Shown here: positions 1 to 8,047 of the stretch, in pieces
Layout of the letters: every line of letters begins with the position of its first letter
Numbering within the stretch: position 1 is the stretch's first letter
Source of the DNA: Paraburkholderia sp. C35
GTDB lineage: Bacteria > Pseudomonadota > Gammaproteobacteria > Burkholderiales > Burkholderiaceae
Assembly (NCBI RefSeq): GCF_003121405.1
Contig: NZ_QBUY01000004.1
Span: 62,001-126,000 of the forward strand
DNA length: 64,000 nucleotides
Direction of reading: 5' to 3'
Position numbers and translations under genes: made by a program
The notes under the pieces: model-generated
Told to the model about the DNA's origin: nothing
Database searches by the model: none
What the model saw: the letters and a program-made list of their open reading frames with translations, nothing else

Positions 1-528
1 GACAGCCGGTGCGAAACCCCCGCCGACGTCAGGTGCATGCTGCCATTGAACGGCCTACGAGCGCGCACGCGCGTGCATTCTGGCAAGGGGTCCCCGCTCT
101 GCGCGAGGATGCAGTTGATTGCGCAGTGCGGGGCAGGCCAGGGCGAAACGGCATGCAGGGAGCACGGTCAGCGCCGGCGTCTTCGAAGGCGGAGTGGCTT
201 AGTCAAAAGGTATGCGACGTCGGCGGGGGTTTCGCACCGGCGTAGCCGGTCCGAATGGACAGCGGCCTCGCTCGACGTCGCGATGAAAACGTTAGTTGCC
301 GTGCGCCCCCGCGCACGAGGCTGGATAAGGGGAAAACACGGCTGCCCCATTGCCCGCATCCGGCCGCGCAACGGTGCGCTTGTACGAACCCACGGTTGCC
401 AAGCGCGTGGTGTCCATCCTCGCGGAGACCAGTAGCGCTATAGCTATACGAGAGTACTCACCACACGCTCCTGAGTACACCTCGCGACGCGAGGCCCTCG
501 AAAACCTTACTGAGAATGGACAAGAAAC
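1..528. other. Region without convincing gene (island distal part)
   Basis: I see no ORF with credible protein character here. The short frames are Arg/Ala-rich and mutually overlapping. The only structure is a pair of perfect 26-bp inverted repeats at 5-30 and 216-241 (separate entry). Confidence 0.5.
5..241. repeat. Perfect 26-bp inverted repeat pair, arms 5-30 and 216-241
   Basis: The arm at 5-30 begins GCCGGTGCGAAACC. Its exact reverse complement occupies 216-241, leaving about 185 bases between arms. The next outward bases do not match and no target-site duplication is seen next to the arms. It could be the ends of a small non-autonomous element, a recombinase or relaxase site, or an arm of a larger duplication that continues left of the window. 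Confidence 0.75.
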
Positions 529-1752
529 ATGGCAACTTCATCCAACGAACCGCACCCTGTGCCCCGTAGGCATGCAATCGATAGCCAGCGGGCACCGGCG
601 GAGCTCCGCCGCGATACAAGACGCGGTGTCCCAGAGAAACATTCGCCAGCGCCAAGTGGGCATGGCGCGCAGACCCATTCCGGCATGACGCAGCAGCACA
701 CGAAGACGAAGGCGGTGGCGCGGAAGGTTGACCGTGGGTTGACATCGAAGATTCATCCGACCGCTTTGCAGAGAATAGTTTGGATACGTGTCCTTCTGAC
801 CGTCAACAGGTTTCGCGTTGTTCGCGCGATAGACATCGCCGTCGGCTGTTTTCCAGAGCGACCTTTCAAAGCTTCGCTGACAGCCGCACAAAGGGCGATG
901 AGAGGCCTTGCAAAGGCCAAGCTTGTGCGTCGGTACCGCACGGACAGGTTGCAGCATGTGTACGGGCTGACGGTCGCCGGAGCCAAGTGGTTGCACGACC
1001 ATGGTGTCGATGCGACGGCTTCAGTGCGTCGAGTCGCTGACATGTCGAATCCAGAGCATGCACTATGGATGAGTTTCGCGACGCTGTGTTGCGAAGCCCG
1101 AGGATTGCATGCGGGGACCGAATCGGAGGCATTAAAAGAACTCAATGCAGGACGCGACAAGAGCGCCGATATCAAACAAGGTTTCGTGACCGTCGAAACA
1201 GGGGGACGGCAGCGCATATTGCGCCCCGATGTGCTCGCGGTTGAGCCAGACGGCGTTACATGGTTCGAGATTGACCGAAGCAAGAGGGGAAGCGACCGCG
1301 AAGCTGCACTTTCCGCGCTTGCCGGACGTATCGGGGCTCCCCTAACCAACAATCGACCATTGCGGCGCGTTGTGGTCTTGGCGCGGACCGACAGAATATT
1401 GCTGCGTGCGCTTGCGCTACTGAGGGGGCGAGTGCGCGATAGCGATGGATTGCGATTGACGTCCCAAACGCAGCGGCGTTTCCTCGAAATCGAGGAGGGA
1501 ATCTTCGAGGTTTGGGCAATGGTTTACATGAAGGACAAGCAGCACTACGTTGACCGATGCGTCGGGCATGTCGTTGTGCAACTGCTTCCGACCTGGCTGC
1601 CAAAAACTCGACTTGATTCGTCCAATCATCATCCCCTTTCGGGTTGGTTCGAAGAGAACTACCTGCCATATCGTCGACCACGGATGTCCGGTCCGTGGGC
1701 TCGGCCTGTTTCGCCCCTACTCCCCGTTCCGAGCGACGCCCCTGGCTCCTAG
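529..1752 (+). CDS. Replic_Relax-like DNA-binding protein (winged helix plus nuclease-like domain)
   Basis: Protein of about 407 residues from the ATG at 529; another in-frame ATG at 685 would give 355 residues and begins just before the conserved-looking part. Neither start has a strong ribosome site. The first half (around residues 60-150) reads as a winged-helix domain, with a YGLTVAGAKWL segment. The second half has WFEIDRSKRG, resembling the E-x-D core seen in replication-relaxation (Replic_Relax) proteins of plasmids and integrative elements. Such proteins are linked to plasmid replication or mobilisation; the role here is inferred from that resemblance and from the SSB-like gene 52 bases downstream. 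The family call rests on remembered motif shape, so it is moderate. Confidence 0.5.
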   Translation: MATSSNEPHPVPRRHAIDSQRAPAELRRDTRRGVPEKHSPAPSGHGAQTHSGMTQQHTKTKAVARKVDRGLTSKIHPTALQRIVWIRVLLTVNRFRVVRAIDIAVGCFPERPFKASLTAAQRAMRGLAKAKLVRRYRTDRLQHVYGLTVAGAKWLHDHGVDATASVRRVADMSNPEHALWMSFATLCCEARGLHAGTESEALKELNAGRDKSADIKQGFVTVETGGRQRILRPDVLAVEPDGVTWFEIDRSKRGSDREAALSALAGRIGAPLTNNRPLRRVVVLARTDRILLRALALLRGRVRDSDGLRLTSQTQRRFLEIEEGIFEVWAMVYMKDKQHYVDRCVGHVVVQLLPTWLPKTRLDSSNHHPLSGWFEENYLPYRRPRMSGPWARPVSPLLPVPSDAPGS

Positions 1753-1804
1753 TGACTATACGAATAGCTGTAGCAGAGAACCCAACTTCGAAGGACAAAG
1801 ACAG

Positions 1805-2128
1805 ATGCAAGTATTCGGCAACGTCGCGACCGTACCGGCGCGCAAGGAAAGTAAGACTACCGGAAAGGGATACTACGAATTACGGCTGTGCGAGAGTCAA
1901 CGCGGAACGGACCCGGAGCCTACATGGTATACGGTGCGCATCATGAAAGATGTAGAGCCACAACTCTCAAAAGGCGATTTCGTAAAAGTGACGGGCAAGT
2001 TGAAGGCCGACTTTTATCTCTCTCGCGAAGGAAAGCCCACGGGGACGCTTCTCATCATCGCATTTGAAGCCGCAAAGATTTCGAAGCCCGCTAACGTGCC
2101 GGCGGCAGCGGAGCCACCCCCCGCGTAA
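1805..2128 (+). CDS. SSB-like single-domain OB-fold protein
   Basis: Protein of 107 residues starting at ATG 1805, preceded by GAAGGA about nine bases upstream. The opening MQVFGNV, followed by YYELRLCES, WYTVRIMKD and GDFVKVTGKL, is the strand pattern of single-stranded DNA-binding OB folds. The protein ends in a Pro/Ala-rich tail but lacks the DDxPF tip of chromosomal SSB. It probably binds ssDNA during replication or transfer of the island, together with the Replic_Relax-like gene just upstream. A strong terminator follows at once, so the two genes probably end one transcription unit. It could instead be a small plasmid-type ssDNA-binding accessory protein with another partner. Confidence 0.6.
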   Translation: MQVFGNVATVPARKESKTTGKGYYELRLCESQRGTDPEPTWYTVRIMKDVEPQLSKGDFVKVTGKLKADFYLSREGKPTGTLLIIAFEAAKISKPANVPAAAEPPPA

Positions 2129-2144
2129 GCTCGATTTATTCACG

Positions 2145-2172
2145 TGCCACCTTTTCAAGAGGTGGCATTTTC
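2145..2172 (+). terminator. Rho-independent terminator after the SSB-like gene
   Basis: Perfect 8-bp stem TGCCACCT (2145-2152) / AGGTGGCA (2160-2167), loop of seven, followed by TTTTCT. It lies 17 bases past the stop codon. Confidence 0.8.
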
Positions 2173-2286
2173 TATTCGGGGTACCAGACCGCATCATTGA
2201 ACCATGTAGCAAAAAGTGCAGCGCGGTGAGCTTTCCACCGAGAGCGAATGCATCGCTATACGCAGTACATTGATTACTCAAGGCCA

Positions 2287-2631
2287 ATGATGAATGTACC
2301 CGCACTCCTTCCCGAGTTCGTGCAAGATAGTGGAGCGCAGGCAGCACACCGACTTTTTTCTGCCTGTGCAGCAAGACACGACGCCAGCGTCCTGCCAGTG
2401 GCCGAATTCCTGGTTTCTTTATACGACTCTCGATATGCAAGGCTCGATACTTACATGCTCTGCCGTCGCATCAGCGGGGAGCACTTTGATGATGTCTTGA
2501 CCGTGATGAAATGGTTTCGGGACGCGGAGAATGGCTTCGACATTCATCACTTCGTCGGCATACCGCAGGGAGTTTTACTCGTCCAAAAGGTGATTGCCAA
2601 ATTCCTCATTGAGCGGAACGGTGAATATTGA
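2287..2631 (+). CDS. Small conserved protein, DUF7673-like
   Basis: Protein of 114 residues. I chose the ATG at 2287 because AAGG lies six bases before it; an upstream ATG at 2248 lacks a ribosome site. The central segment, a PVAEFLVSLYDSRYARLD stretch followed by a FDDVLTVMKWFRDA stretch, resembles a family of small proteins (DUF7673) common on Burkholderia and Pseudomonas plasmids and integrative elements. I know of no established function. A strong terminator closes the gene. The family name is from memory. Confidence 0.55.
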   Translation: MMNVPALLPEFVQDSGAQAAHRLFSACAARHDASVLPVAEFLVSLYDSRYARLDTYMLCRRISGEHFDDVLTVMKWFRDAENGFDIHHFVGIPQGVLLVQKVIAKFLIERNGEY

Positions 2632-2633
2632 TT

Positions 2634-2666
2634 GAACAGGGCTGCCGAAAGCAGCCCTGTTCTTTG
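2634..2666 (+). terminator. Rho-independent terminator
   Basis: Perfect 12-bp stem GAACAGGGCTGC (2634-2645) / GCAGCCCTGTTC (2651-2662), CGAAA loop, then a short T-rich tail. It starts three bases after the stop of the DUF7673-like gene. Confidence 0.8.
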
Positions 2667-3225
2667 TGAAGGGCTATGGCCACCGTCTTTCTCATGAGGC
2701 CTTCTCGGTGGTCACCCTCGCCCAAGACCCGATTGCCACGCGGCCACTCATCTTGGGGATGGCCTGCATAACATAAAACCCGCAACTCGTCTTCAGGCAG
2801 TACTTCCCCCTCTTCTGGTCCCCTGCGAACCAAACTCTCGCGGCAGTCGACGGGCGGTCTATGCCGCATCCAGCTTGCTGAAGTGAAACAGCTGAGGGGC
2901 GCAGCGTTGAACATCGTGCATAACGCTGGCAAAGATTTCCGAACAGCGCAAAATCGCGGCCGAGCCCGCCGCACCATGAGGTCGAGCCGGCGACGAGTCA
3001 GGCTATCAAGCTGCTCGGGCACGATAAAATGCAAGCGAAAATGCGAAGAACGTAGAGTTGAGTCGAGTGAGTTGGGATGAAACTACTAACTACTTTACGT
3101 GCGGACGGTACTCACCTGAAATAGTTTTCGCAATTGCCCCAGCACACCCGGCACGCCCATGTGCAAGTGCGCCAATACTCTAGTCTGCGCGCTGCTGATG
3201 TCTCGCTGCACATGGCACGGGGGCG
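2667..3225. other. Gene-poor stretch with a possible integrase remnant
   Basis: No intact gene is seen. The reading frames on both strands are short and lack ribosome sites. A small stretch at 2930-3055 looks like the decayed C-terminus of a tyrosine recombinase (separate entry). Confidence 0.45.
2930..3055 (+). pseudogene. Possible remnant of a tyrosine recombinase C-terminus
   Basis: From about 2975 to the stop at 3053-3055 one frame reads ATSQAIKLLGHDKMQAK. This resembles the LLGH box that precedes the catalytic tyrosine in phage-type integrases. A DFRTAQNRGRA-like segment, in another frame just upstream, could correspond to the preceding RAK region, implying a frameshift. No tyrosine follows and nothing upstream is recognisable. 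Low confidence: short matches like this can arise by chance. Confidence 0.3.
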
Positions 3226-4527
3226 TCACAGCACAGCGCAAACGTCAATCTGACCGGAATCGCCAACACAGCCGTCAGGTGGCAATTGAAGGTTGCACAT
3301 ACGGACCTGACCTTTACCTTGTCGCCGTCGGAAATCCTCGAACGGTACAAGTTCCTTCAAGCGTGTCCAGAAACGAGGAGACGCCATCGGAGTCAAGCCG
3401 TGGCGGTCACACCACCGGCGGTAATGCTCGTACACTTCGTCCTTGAGGGTCGAATGGTTCGAAGAAGCCATGACGGCGCAGTCATCGCACCACGCCTGCA
3501 CGGAATTTGTCTCCGACTTTGCTTGATGCAGTAGCCGACTCATTGCAGCCGGCATCGTCGCATCAAACGCCCCTCGCTTCTGCAGACGTGTCAGGCCTTC
3601 CAAGGCCCATGCCAGAACGCCTGCGAGTTCTGTGCTGATGATGCGCTGGGATAGCAATGGGTCACGCTGGCCCTCAGGAATTGTCACAGTGAATGGCACA
3701 ATGTCCCAGCGACGCCAGAAACCAGTGGAATGGTCAGTGATGGTGGGCAGGTGATTCCCGAGCACTAGCCACTTTCCTCGTACGTGGATGCTGACGGGGT
3801 CTCGATATTTTCGGTCCACCTGGACACGCTCGCCGGCAATCAGCGATTTCAGCAGTTGCTCGTTGATACGCCCTCGTGGTGTCTCATCTGAGTAAATGAG
3901 GCTCGCACCAATCAGTACGGATAATCGGAACCCATCCAGAGCATCAAGCTGGACGCTCTCTGGCCGGCCATGCAAAGCCTGCACGATGTTCGCCAGAACG
4001 CCTTTGCCATTCGCGCCGGCACCCAGCCACAACTGAGCCCGCTGATAGCGGGCATCAGCAGTAAGCGTGTAGCCGACATACTCCTGCACCCGCGCTCGCA
4101 CGCTTTCGTCAGGAAGTATCATCTGCAAAAAGTGCATGAAGCGCCTTGGCGAAGCGACCGCCGCATCGTACTCACACAGCAGCGTATGTTGCAGACCTAA
4201 AGCCGGGTCAGCTGGACGAAGCTGCAGGTTCCCGTCAATGACGTGAACATATCCGTTTCTGCACGGGATAACGACCTCTTGTGTGGGCTGGGGAAGTTTG
4301 TCGGACCAAAGGACCGCCGCATGGACGGCCTTGCGTGCGTTTTCCCTGGATGCGTGGCTCCGATTGTGGCGGACAAGCCACCGATAAGCATTGGTTTCCG
4401 CGTCTTCATCCTTGATTACCCGCCAATACGAACCGGTCCATTGATACAGTACGCCGCTATCGTGCGCGTATTCCCCGCTCTGAACGAGAAAATCAGCGTA
4501 ATCGTGGGGCTCGAAACGCTCGCTCAT
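3226..4527 (-). CDS. Phage/plasmid primase-helicase, SF3 (D5/P4 alpha type)
   Basis: Protein of 433 residues from the ATG at 4527, preceded by GGAGGG. The N-terminal third resembles the D5_N-type region that precedes the helicase. The helicase core has the Walker A-like GAGANGKGV, then IYSDETPRGRINEQLLKSL and the GKWLVLGNHLP segment followed by FWRRW, all typical of superfamily 3 helicases in satellite phages and plasmids. A short C-terminal winged-helix-like part follows. It should unwind DNA at an element-borne origin. The start overlaps the stop of the upstream HTH gene by ATGA, so the two are translationally coupled. A separate primase active site is not evident, so it may be helicase only. 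Confidence 0.85.
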   Translation of the reverse strand: MSERFEPHDYADFLVQSGEYAHDSGVLYQWTGSYWRVIKDEDAETNAYRWLVRHNRSHASRENARKAVHAAVLWSDKLPQPTQEVVIPCRNGYVHVIDGNLQLRPADPALGLQHTLLCEYDAAVASPRRFMHFLQMILPDESVRARVQEYVGYTLTADARYQRAQLWLGAGANGKGVLANIVQALHGRPESVQLDALDGFRLSVLIGASLIYSDETPRGRINEQLLKSLIAGERVQVDRKYRDPVSIHVRGKWLVLGNHLPTITDHSTGFWRRWDIVPFTVTIPEGQRDPLLSQRIISTELAGVLAWALEGLTRLQKRGAFDATMPAAMSRLLHQAKSETNSVQAWCDDCAVMASSNHSTLKDEVYEHYRRWCDRHGLTPMASPRFWTRLKELVPFEDFRRRQGKGQVRMCNLQLPPDGCVGDSGQIDVCAVL

Positions 4528-4718
4528 ACAGTCCCTCCAACAACGTGCTCGGCAAGCCACGCTTCCACATCTGCGCGCCGCCAACGCAGCAGGCGAGTGC
4601 CCGGGATATGTAGCCGTGGCGGAACGGCAAAGGGGTTGCGGCGAAGGTCTTTTTTAATCGTTGCCGGGCTACGACCGAGCAGCTCCGCGAGTTCATGAAT
4701 ATCCAACAGATAAGGCAT
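4524..4718 (-). CDS. Small helix-turn-helix protein, excisionase/AlpA type
   Basis: Protein of 64 residues from ATG 4718 (GGAG nine bases upstream; a GTG at 4727 is an alternative). The sequence MPYLLDIHELAELLGRS, then TIKKDL, then LLRWRRADVEAWL is the MerR-like helix-turn-helix plus wing of excisionase/AlpA proteins. These bind att or promoter DNA and control excision or replication genes. Its stop overlaps the helicase start, so it probably autoregulates a two-gene replication operon. There is no sign of catalytic function. Confidence 0.75.
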   Translation of the reverse strand: MPYLLDIHELAELLGRSPATIKKDLRRNPFAVPPRLHIPGTRLLRWRRADVEAWLAEHVVGGTV

Positions 4719-5609
4719 CGAATACACTCCAAAGAATCGTTTCCCCGGAGCACATAGGACAAGTGGCCGCCCTATGCTCCTCCAGGTGCCATGAAGTGGC
4801 TCTATGTGTATTCACCGCTTTTAAACAACGGTATTCAGGCCAAGTGAACGCGGGGCGTTCTCACGTAGCGACGTGAATGAACAGCGATGGGGCGCACAAA
4901 AAAGGTCGGCAGTGTAAAGAGGGCGTTCCGTGTGCCGGACTCCATCGCCACCTGCAACGAAGAGCTGCCGCGCTGTTTCACGGAACTTGCGCGACTGCGA
5001 TGTCGTCCGAACAGGGCGATTTCATAGTCCCGCTCCCAGACGGCAACAAGCTGCATGTAACACATCGCGATGTTCCCCACTCTCTGAGCCGCATCGCTCG
5101 AGCAGCTCGAGCGGGTACAAATTTCTGCATCCTGCAAGGGATTGCGTTGCAACGAGCTCGACCAGGACCTCAGCTTAGAAGGCCTCCTGCGGACTTTGCC
5201 GAAGTTTCGGCGCTGAAACTTCTCGACGTTTGAACCTCGAGCAATATGTAAATGGGGAGAGGAACCTGCGACTTGCGAAACGGAGAAGCAGCCCTACACT
5301 TAGTATTCCTGCAGCCCGCGCTGCTTGCGCAAGCCGTGACCGGTGCGCCGGCGGTGACCAAGAGTGCGAACAGTTGCCCCACGCGAAGTGACTGCGTCAG
5401 TCAAGGCGGAGACGGGCGAACGTTTAGCAAAGACCGATGACATAACCGGGAGACGCCAGTCTGCCGCTGCTGCTTGAGCCTACGCTTTGGCTCGCTTATC
5501 ATGTACCTTCGCGTCGCAGCGACCTCCCTTATCTCTTCCATGCCGACAACTCTCTCCCTGATTTTGACGCTCTGTGCAAGCGGCCAGGCGTTTGTATTGA
5601 GCTGCTGAT
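4719..5609. other. Gene-poor stretch, upstream region of two opposed units
   Basis: No frame in these 890 bases has a convincing protein or ribosome site. It contains one parS-like palindrome at 5202-5221 (separate entry). It must also hold the promoter for the leftward HTH-helicase pair and probably that of the HAD gene. Confidence 0.45.
5202..5221. promoter_or_regulatory. parS-like palindrome, copy 1
   Basis: The 16-bp core GTTTCGGCGCTGAAAC is a near-perfect palindrome inside a 20-bp AAG...CTT frame. The reverse-complement copy lies at 6877-6896. The GTTT...AAAC form resembles ParB-family binding sites, though it is not the known Burkholderia chromosomal parS. Confidence 0.6.
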
Positions 5610-6128
5610 ATGAATCCGCAAAGCCATTGCGAAAATCAGTCGACAGAGAGACAGGTCTTGTTTCTGGACTACGACGGAGTGATTCACAGACTCGGGGCGG
5701 TTCGGACACGGCGCGGCATTATCAGTGCCGCTCCCTCCATCAGACTGTTTGAATTCGCCCCTGTTTTGGCCGAGTGCCTTGAGCCGTACAAAGGCTTGGA
5801 AATTGTTCTCTCGACGTCATGGGTTCGCGTTTTGGGATATCGGCGAGCGAAGGACGCGTTGCCAGCGGAGCTCAGGGAGCGCGTCGTCGGCGCAACTTAC
5901 CACTCGAAGTATTACGATGCTTGGGCGTGGCCGTCGATAGGGCGCGGGATTCAGGTTCTCCGCTATGTCAGGGCACATCGCCTGACCCGATGGCTCGCGA
6001 TTGACGATGAAATCGATGGTTTCGATGAGTATCTCTCTCACGTGGTCCAGTGCAACGAAAAGCTAGGTTTGGGCGACACAGCGACCCAAAACTTACTGCG
6101 CGTTCGACTCGCTGAAAAGTTCGGATGA
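5610..6128 (+). CDS. HAD-superfamily protein, HAD_SAK_2-like
   Basis: Protein of 172 residues. VLFLDYDGVIH near residue 20 is motif I of haloacid dehalogenase phosphatases, with the D-x-D pair. EIVLSTSWV near residue 70 is motif II, and WLAIDDEIDGFD near residue 135 is the acidic motif III/IV. This short cap-less arrangement matches the HAD domain of Swiss Army Knife RNA-repair proteins (HAD_SAK_2). Many such genes are accessory and carried on islands; a 5'- or 3'-phosphatase activity on nucleic acid ends is plausible but inferred. No partner repair gene is adjacent. The ATG at 5610 has only a weak GAG upstream. Confidence 0.75.
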   Translation: MNPQSHCENQSTERQVLFLDYDGVIHRLGAVRTRRGIISAAPSIRLFEFAPVLAECLEPYKGLEIVLSTSWVRVLGYRRAKDALPAELRERVVGATYHSKYYDAWAWPSIGRGIQVLRYVRAHRLTRWLAIDDEIDGFDEYLSHVVQCNEKLGLGDTATQNLLRVRLAEKFG

Positions 6129-6364
6129 TGCGGTGGTCCATGCATCCGCGTTGCGTGCGGTTCAGCGCTTTGTATCGAACGTTGGTATTGCAATCGTTGA
6201 CCGAGTCGCGAACTGTCGGGGACAGTCTTGTCCGATGCCGAAAGTCAGATGACCTCGGTGACTCAACGGGTCAGAAGTAGCTCGTGTCCCAGCTGCAGTC
6301 GTTTTCACGACTCCATTGGTATAGAGACGCGATAAAAGCGCCGCAATCTGCTCGCAGCGTCCGC

Positions 6365-6733
6365 TCACTCGCCCTGTTCTTTTCGCCTGAGTTTCGCGTC
6401 CGCAGATGCTCGCGCTCGCCGCTTACCGAGAGCAACCGCCGCTCTCACATCCATGGCTAACGCTCCACGGTCTTTCTCCGGAGAGGCCAGCGCGGCAAGG
6501 CCTCCATCTTGACCAATCATCCAGAGCGCTGTTGCGTAGATGCCGATACCAACGCCCGGGTCACCGGCTTCGAGTCGCATAAGGGTGGGTACCGATACAC
6601 CAAGGCGTGACGCCCAGGAGACCAGTGATTCCTTGCGACGTAGGCGGGCAACAGCTAGGTCCGCCCCCAACTGCTCGATAGCGGCAATCGTGGCGGGAGT
6701 CATCTGCTGGAGGGCACGAGAGGTCTTGGGCAT
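6365..6733 (-). CDS. XRE-family transcriptional regulator, HipB-like
   Basis: Protein of 122 residues from the ATG at 6733; an upstream in-frame ATG at 6799 adds 22 unlikely residues. The segment LGADLAVARLRRKESLVSWA, then LGVSVPTLMRLEAGD, then GIYATALWMIG is a lambda-repressor-type helix-turn-helix. It is similar in form to HipB-like antitoxins that sit before hipA. No hipA or other kinase toxin follows (nothing credible lies between 6129 and 6364), so this is either an orphan antitoxin or a stand-alone repressor. A palindrome at 6877-6896, about 145 bases upstream, is a candidate operator. Confidence 0.7.
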   Translation of the reverse strand: MPKTSRALQQMTPATIAAIEQLGADLAVARLRRKESLVSWASRLGVSVPTLMRLEAGDPGVGIGIYATALWMIGQDGGLAALASPEKDRGALAMDVRAAVALGKRRARASADAKLRRKEQGE

Positions 6734-6876
6734 ACACCGCTTATAGAGGGGCAGCGGCGGTCGCGCAAGACGCTCTTCCGCAACAGTCTTGCGATGCAAT
6801 TGGCTCTTACCGAGACCAAAGAAAGAAGATGTTTATGGGGCAGTAGCTCACGTGAACATCTTTGTTAGTTTCGACA

Positions 6877-6896
6877 AAGTTTCAGCGCCGAAACTT
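6877..6896. promoter_or_regulatory. parS-like palindrome, copy 2
   Basis: Core GTTTCAGCGCCGAAAC, the exact reverse complement of the site at 5202-5221 (20 of 20 bases). It lies upstream of the XRE gene. The two sites bracket the HAD and XRE genes, so the bound protein could be the XRE regulator or a ParB/KorB-like factor encoded elsewhere on the island. Confidence 0.6.
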
Positions 6897-7108
6897 TTTT
6901 GAACGCCATGCCAACGCGTGGCCGTGGCCGCTCTCGACCTTCGCAAAGGTCAGCACTTCAGATGACGCAAGATTCCATCTTCGGAGACTTCGGTGTCGCG
7001 CGCATTTCACATAGAAGGCGTCGAGGCTTACCTTCGACGTCAACCGGGTGTCGCCCGTCAAGAGGCATCCGGACGAAACTCTCGCCGCGATTAACCGGCC
7101 GAACATCG

Positions 7109-7580
7109 TTATCCAAGCATCTCCTTCGAACGTTCAGTTGCCCAGTCGCTCATCGAAATGGGTAAACTTGATGCGTCAAGCGGCACACGGCCGTGTAGGT
7201 TCTCCGCCCGACGCTCGGCGGCAGCCCGTTGCCTACTGTCGGTTAGCCATTCGAGCTGGAGCCTCAACTCCAGAGCGAGCGACGAGCCGAACCAGCTTGG
7301 GTTGAACTCGCTTTTGAATGCATGCAGGCGGTAAAGGTCCGCCGAAGGGTTCTCCTCCGTGTGCACAGACAGGCAATCTCCCACGTCCGGCATCGCGGAT
7401 GTATGCTTCAATCTGTGCATTTTTTGACGCGCGTTTGTCGTCGTCCTCCTTCAGGACATATTGCATCACGTCGTGCTGACCCGGCGCGAAAAGGCTTCCA
7501 TCGTTATCGAACGATTGCGACCTCTTCGTTCTGTTGTTGAGTCTTGTGTTGTCGAATCGCAGTGCCAATAGGCCGGACAA
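7109..7580 (-). pseudogene. Frameshifted ORF of unknown function
   Basis: Two minus-strand frames together make one plausible protein. The first reads from 7580 (MSGLLALRFDNTRL ...) to IEAYIRDAG near 7385. The second continues from there with GDCLSVHTEENPSADLYRLH to the stop at 7109-7111. The tail of the first frame past this point is Gly/Pro/Arg-rich and looks like out-of-frame reading. This suggests a frameshift near 7380-7390, or two overlapping genes, since an ATG (MPDVGDC) begins the second frame. I do not recognise the protein. Confidence 0.35.
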
Positions 7581-7608
7581 TTGTTGCGAAGTTCTCGCGT
7601 TTTCCAGA

Positions 7609-7784
7609 CTACTCGTCCCCGAAAAGTGCGAGAAAGCTCACAACGAAATCAGCGGCGTCGAATGCTATAGCGCTAGCGTCATCGCTTTCAAAATGCTCTC
7701 CTTCTTCGCGCTGACGCTCGTCAAGCAGACGATGAGCGGCAATCCCGTGGTGTGCAATCTTTTAAGCAAGTATAGTGGTGCCAT
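7609..7784 (-). pseudogene. Possible small gene with a -1 frameshift
   Basis: An ATG at 7784 follows AAGGA by seven bases and opens MAPLYLLK. If reading slips back one base at CTTAAAAGATT, it continues as KIAHHGIAAHRLLDERQ..., an acidic, protein-like 50-residue segment ending FVVSFLALFGDE before the TAG at 7609-7611. The zero frame runs instead into a less protein-like segment. It may be a decayed antitoxin-sized gene, a sequencing error, or a recoded gene. No family is recognised. Confidence 0.3.
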
Positions 7785-8047
7785 CCCGTGTTCCTTTTTT
7801 AACACAGCTTGGTTACGTCAGACATCAAGATTGAGGCTCAAGTTTCTTCGAAGGTTCCGATTCGGCTGCCGCGACACTATCATTCTTGTCTTCGAGCAGT
7901 CCCAAGGCTGCAGCCAAGTCCCTATCTGGCACGCGACAATCCGCGCAAAAAAATCGGCGATTTTGCCATCTGTCCATCTGAGGGCGATGGACTAGCTACG
8001 GATTTTTCGATGCGAACATTACCAATAACGAAATAAAGGAGTTGCAG
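7785..8047. other. Upstream region of the DUF4365-like gene
   Basis: No gene is supported here. The last bases contain AAAGGAG, a strong ribosome site for the following gene. Its promoter is presumably inside this stretch; I see no clear consensus -35/-10 pair. Confidence 0.4.

Noticed and set aside
4974..4990. TGTTTCACG reminiscent of chromosomal parS
   Set aside because: Only the left half matches; the right half diverges, so chance is more likely.
6365..6733. Complete HipAB toxin-antitoxin pair
   Set aside because: The XRE protein is HipB-like but no HipA-type kinase lies on either side.
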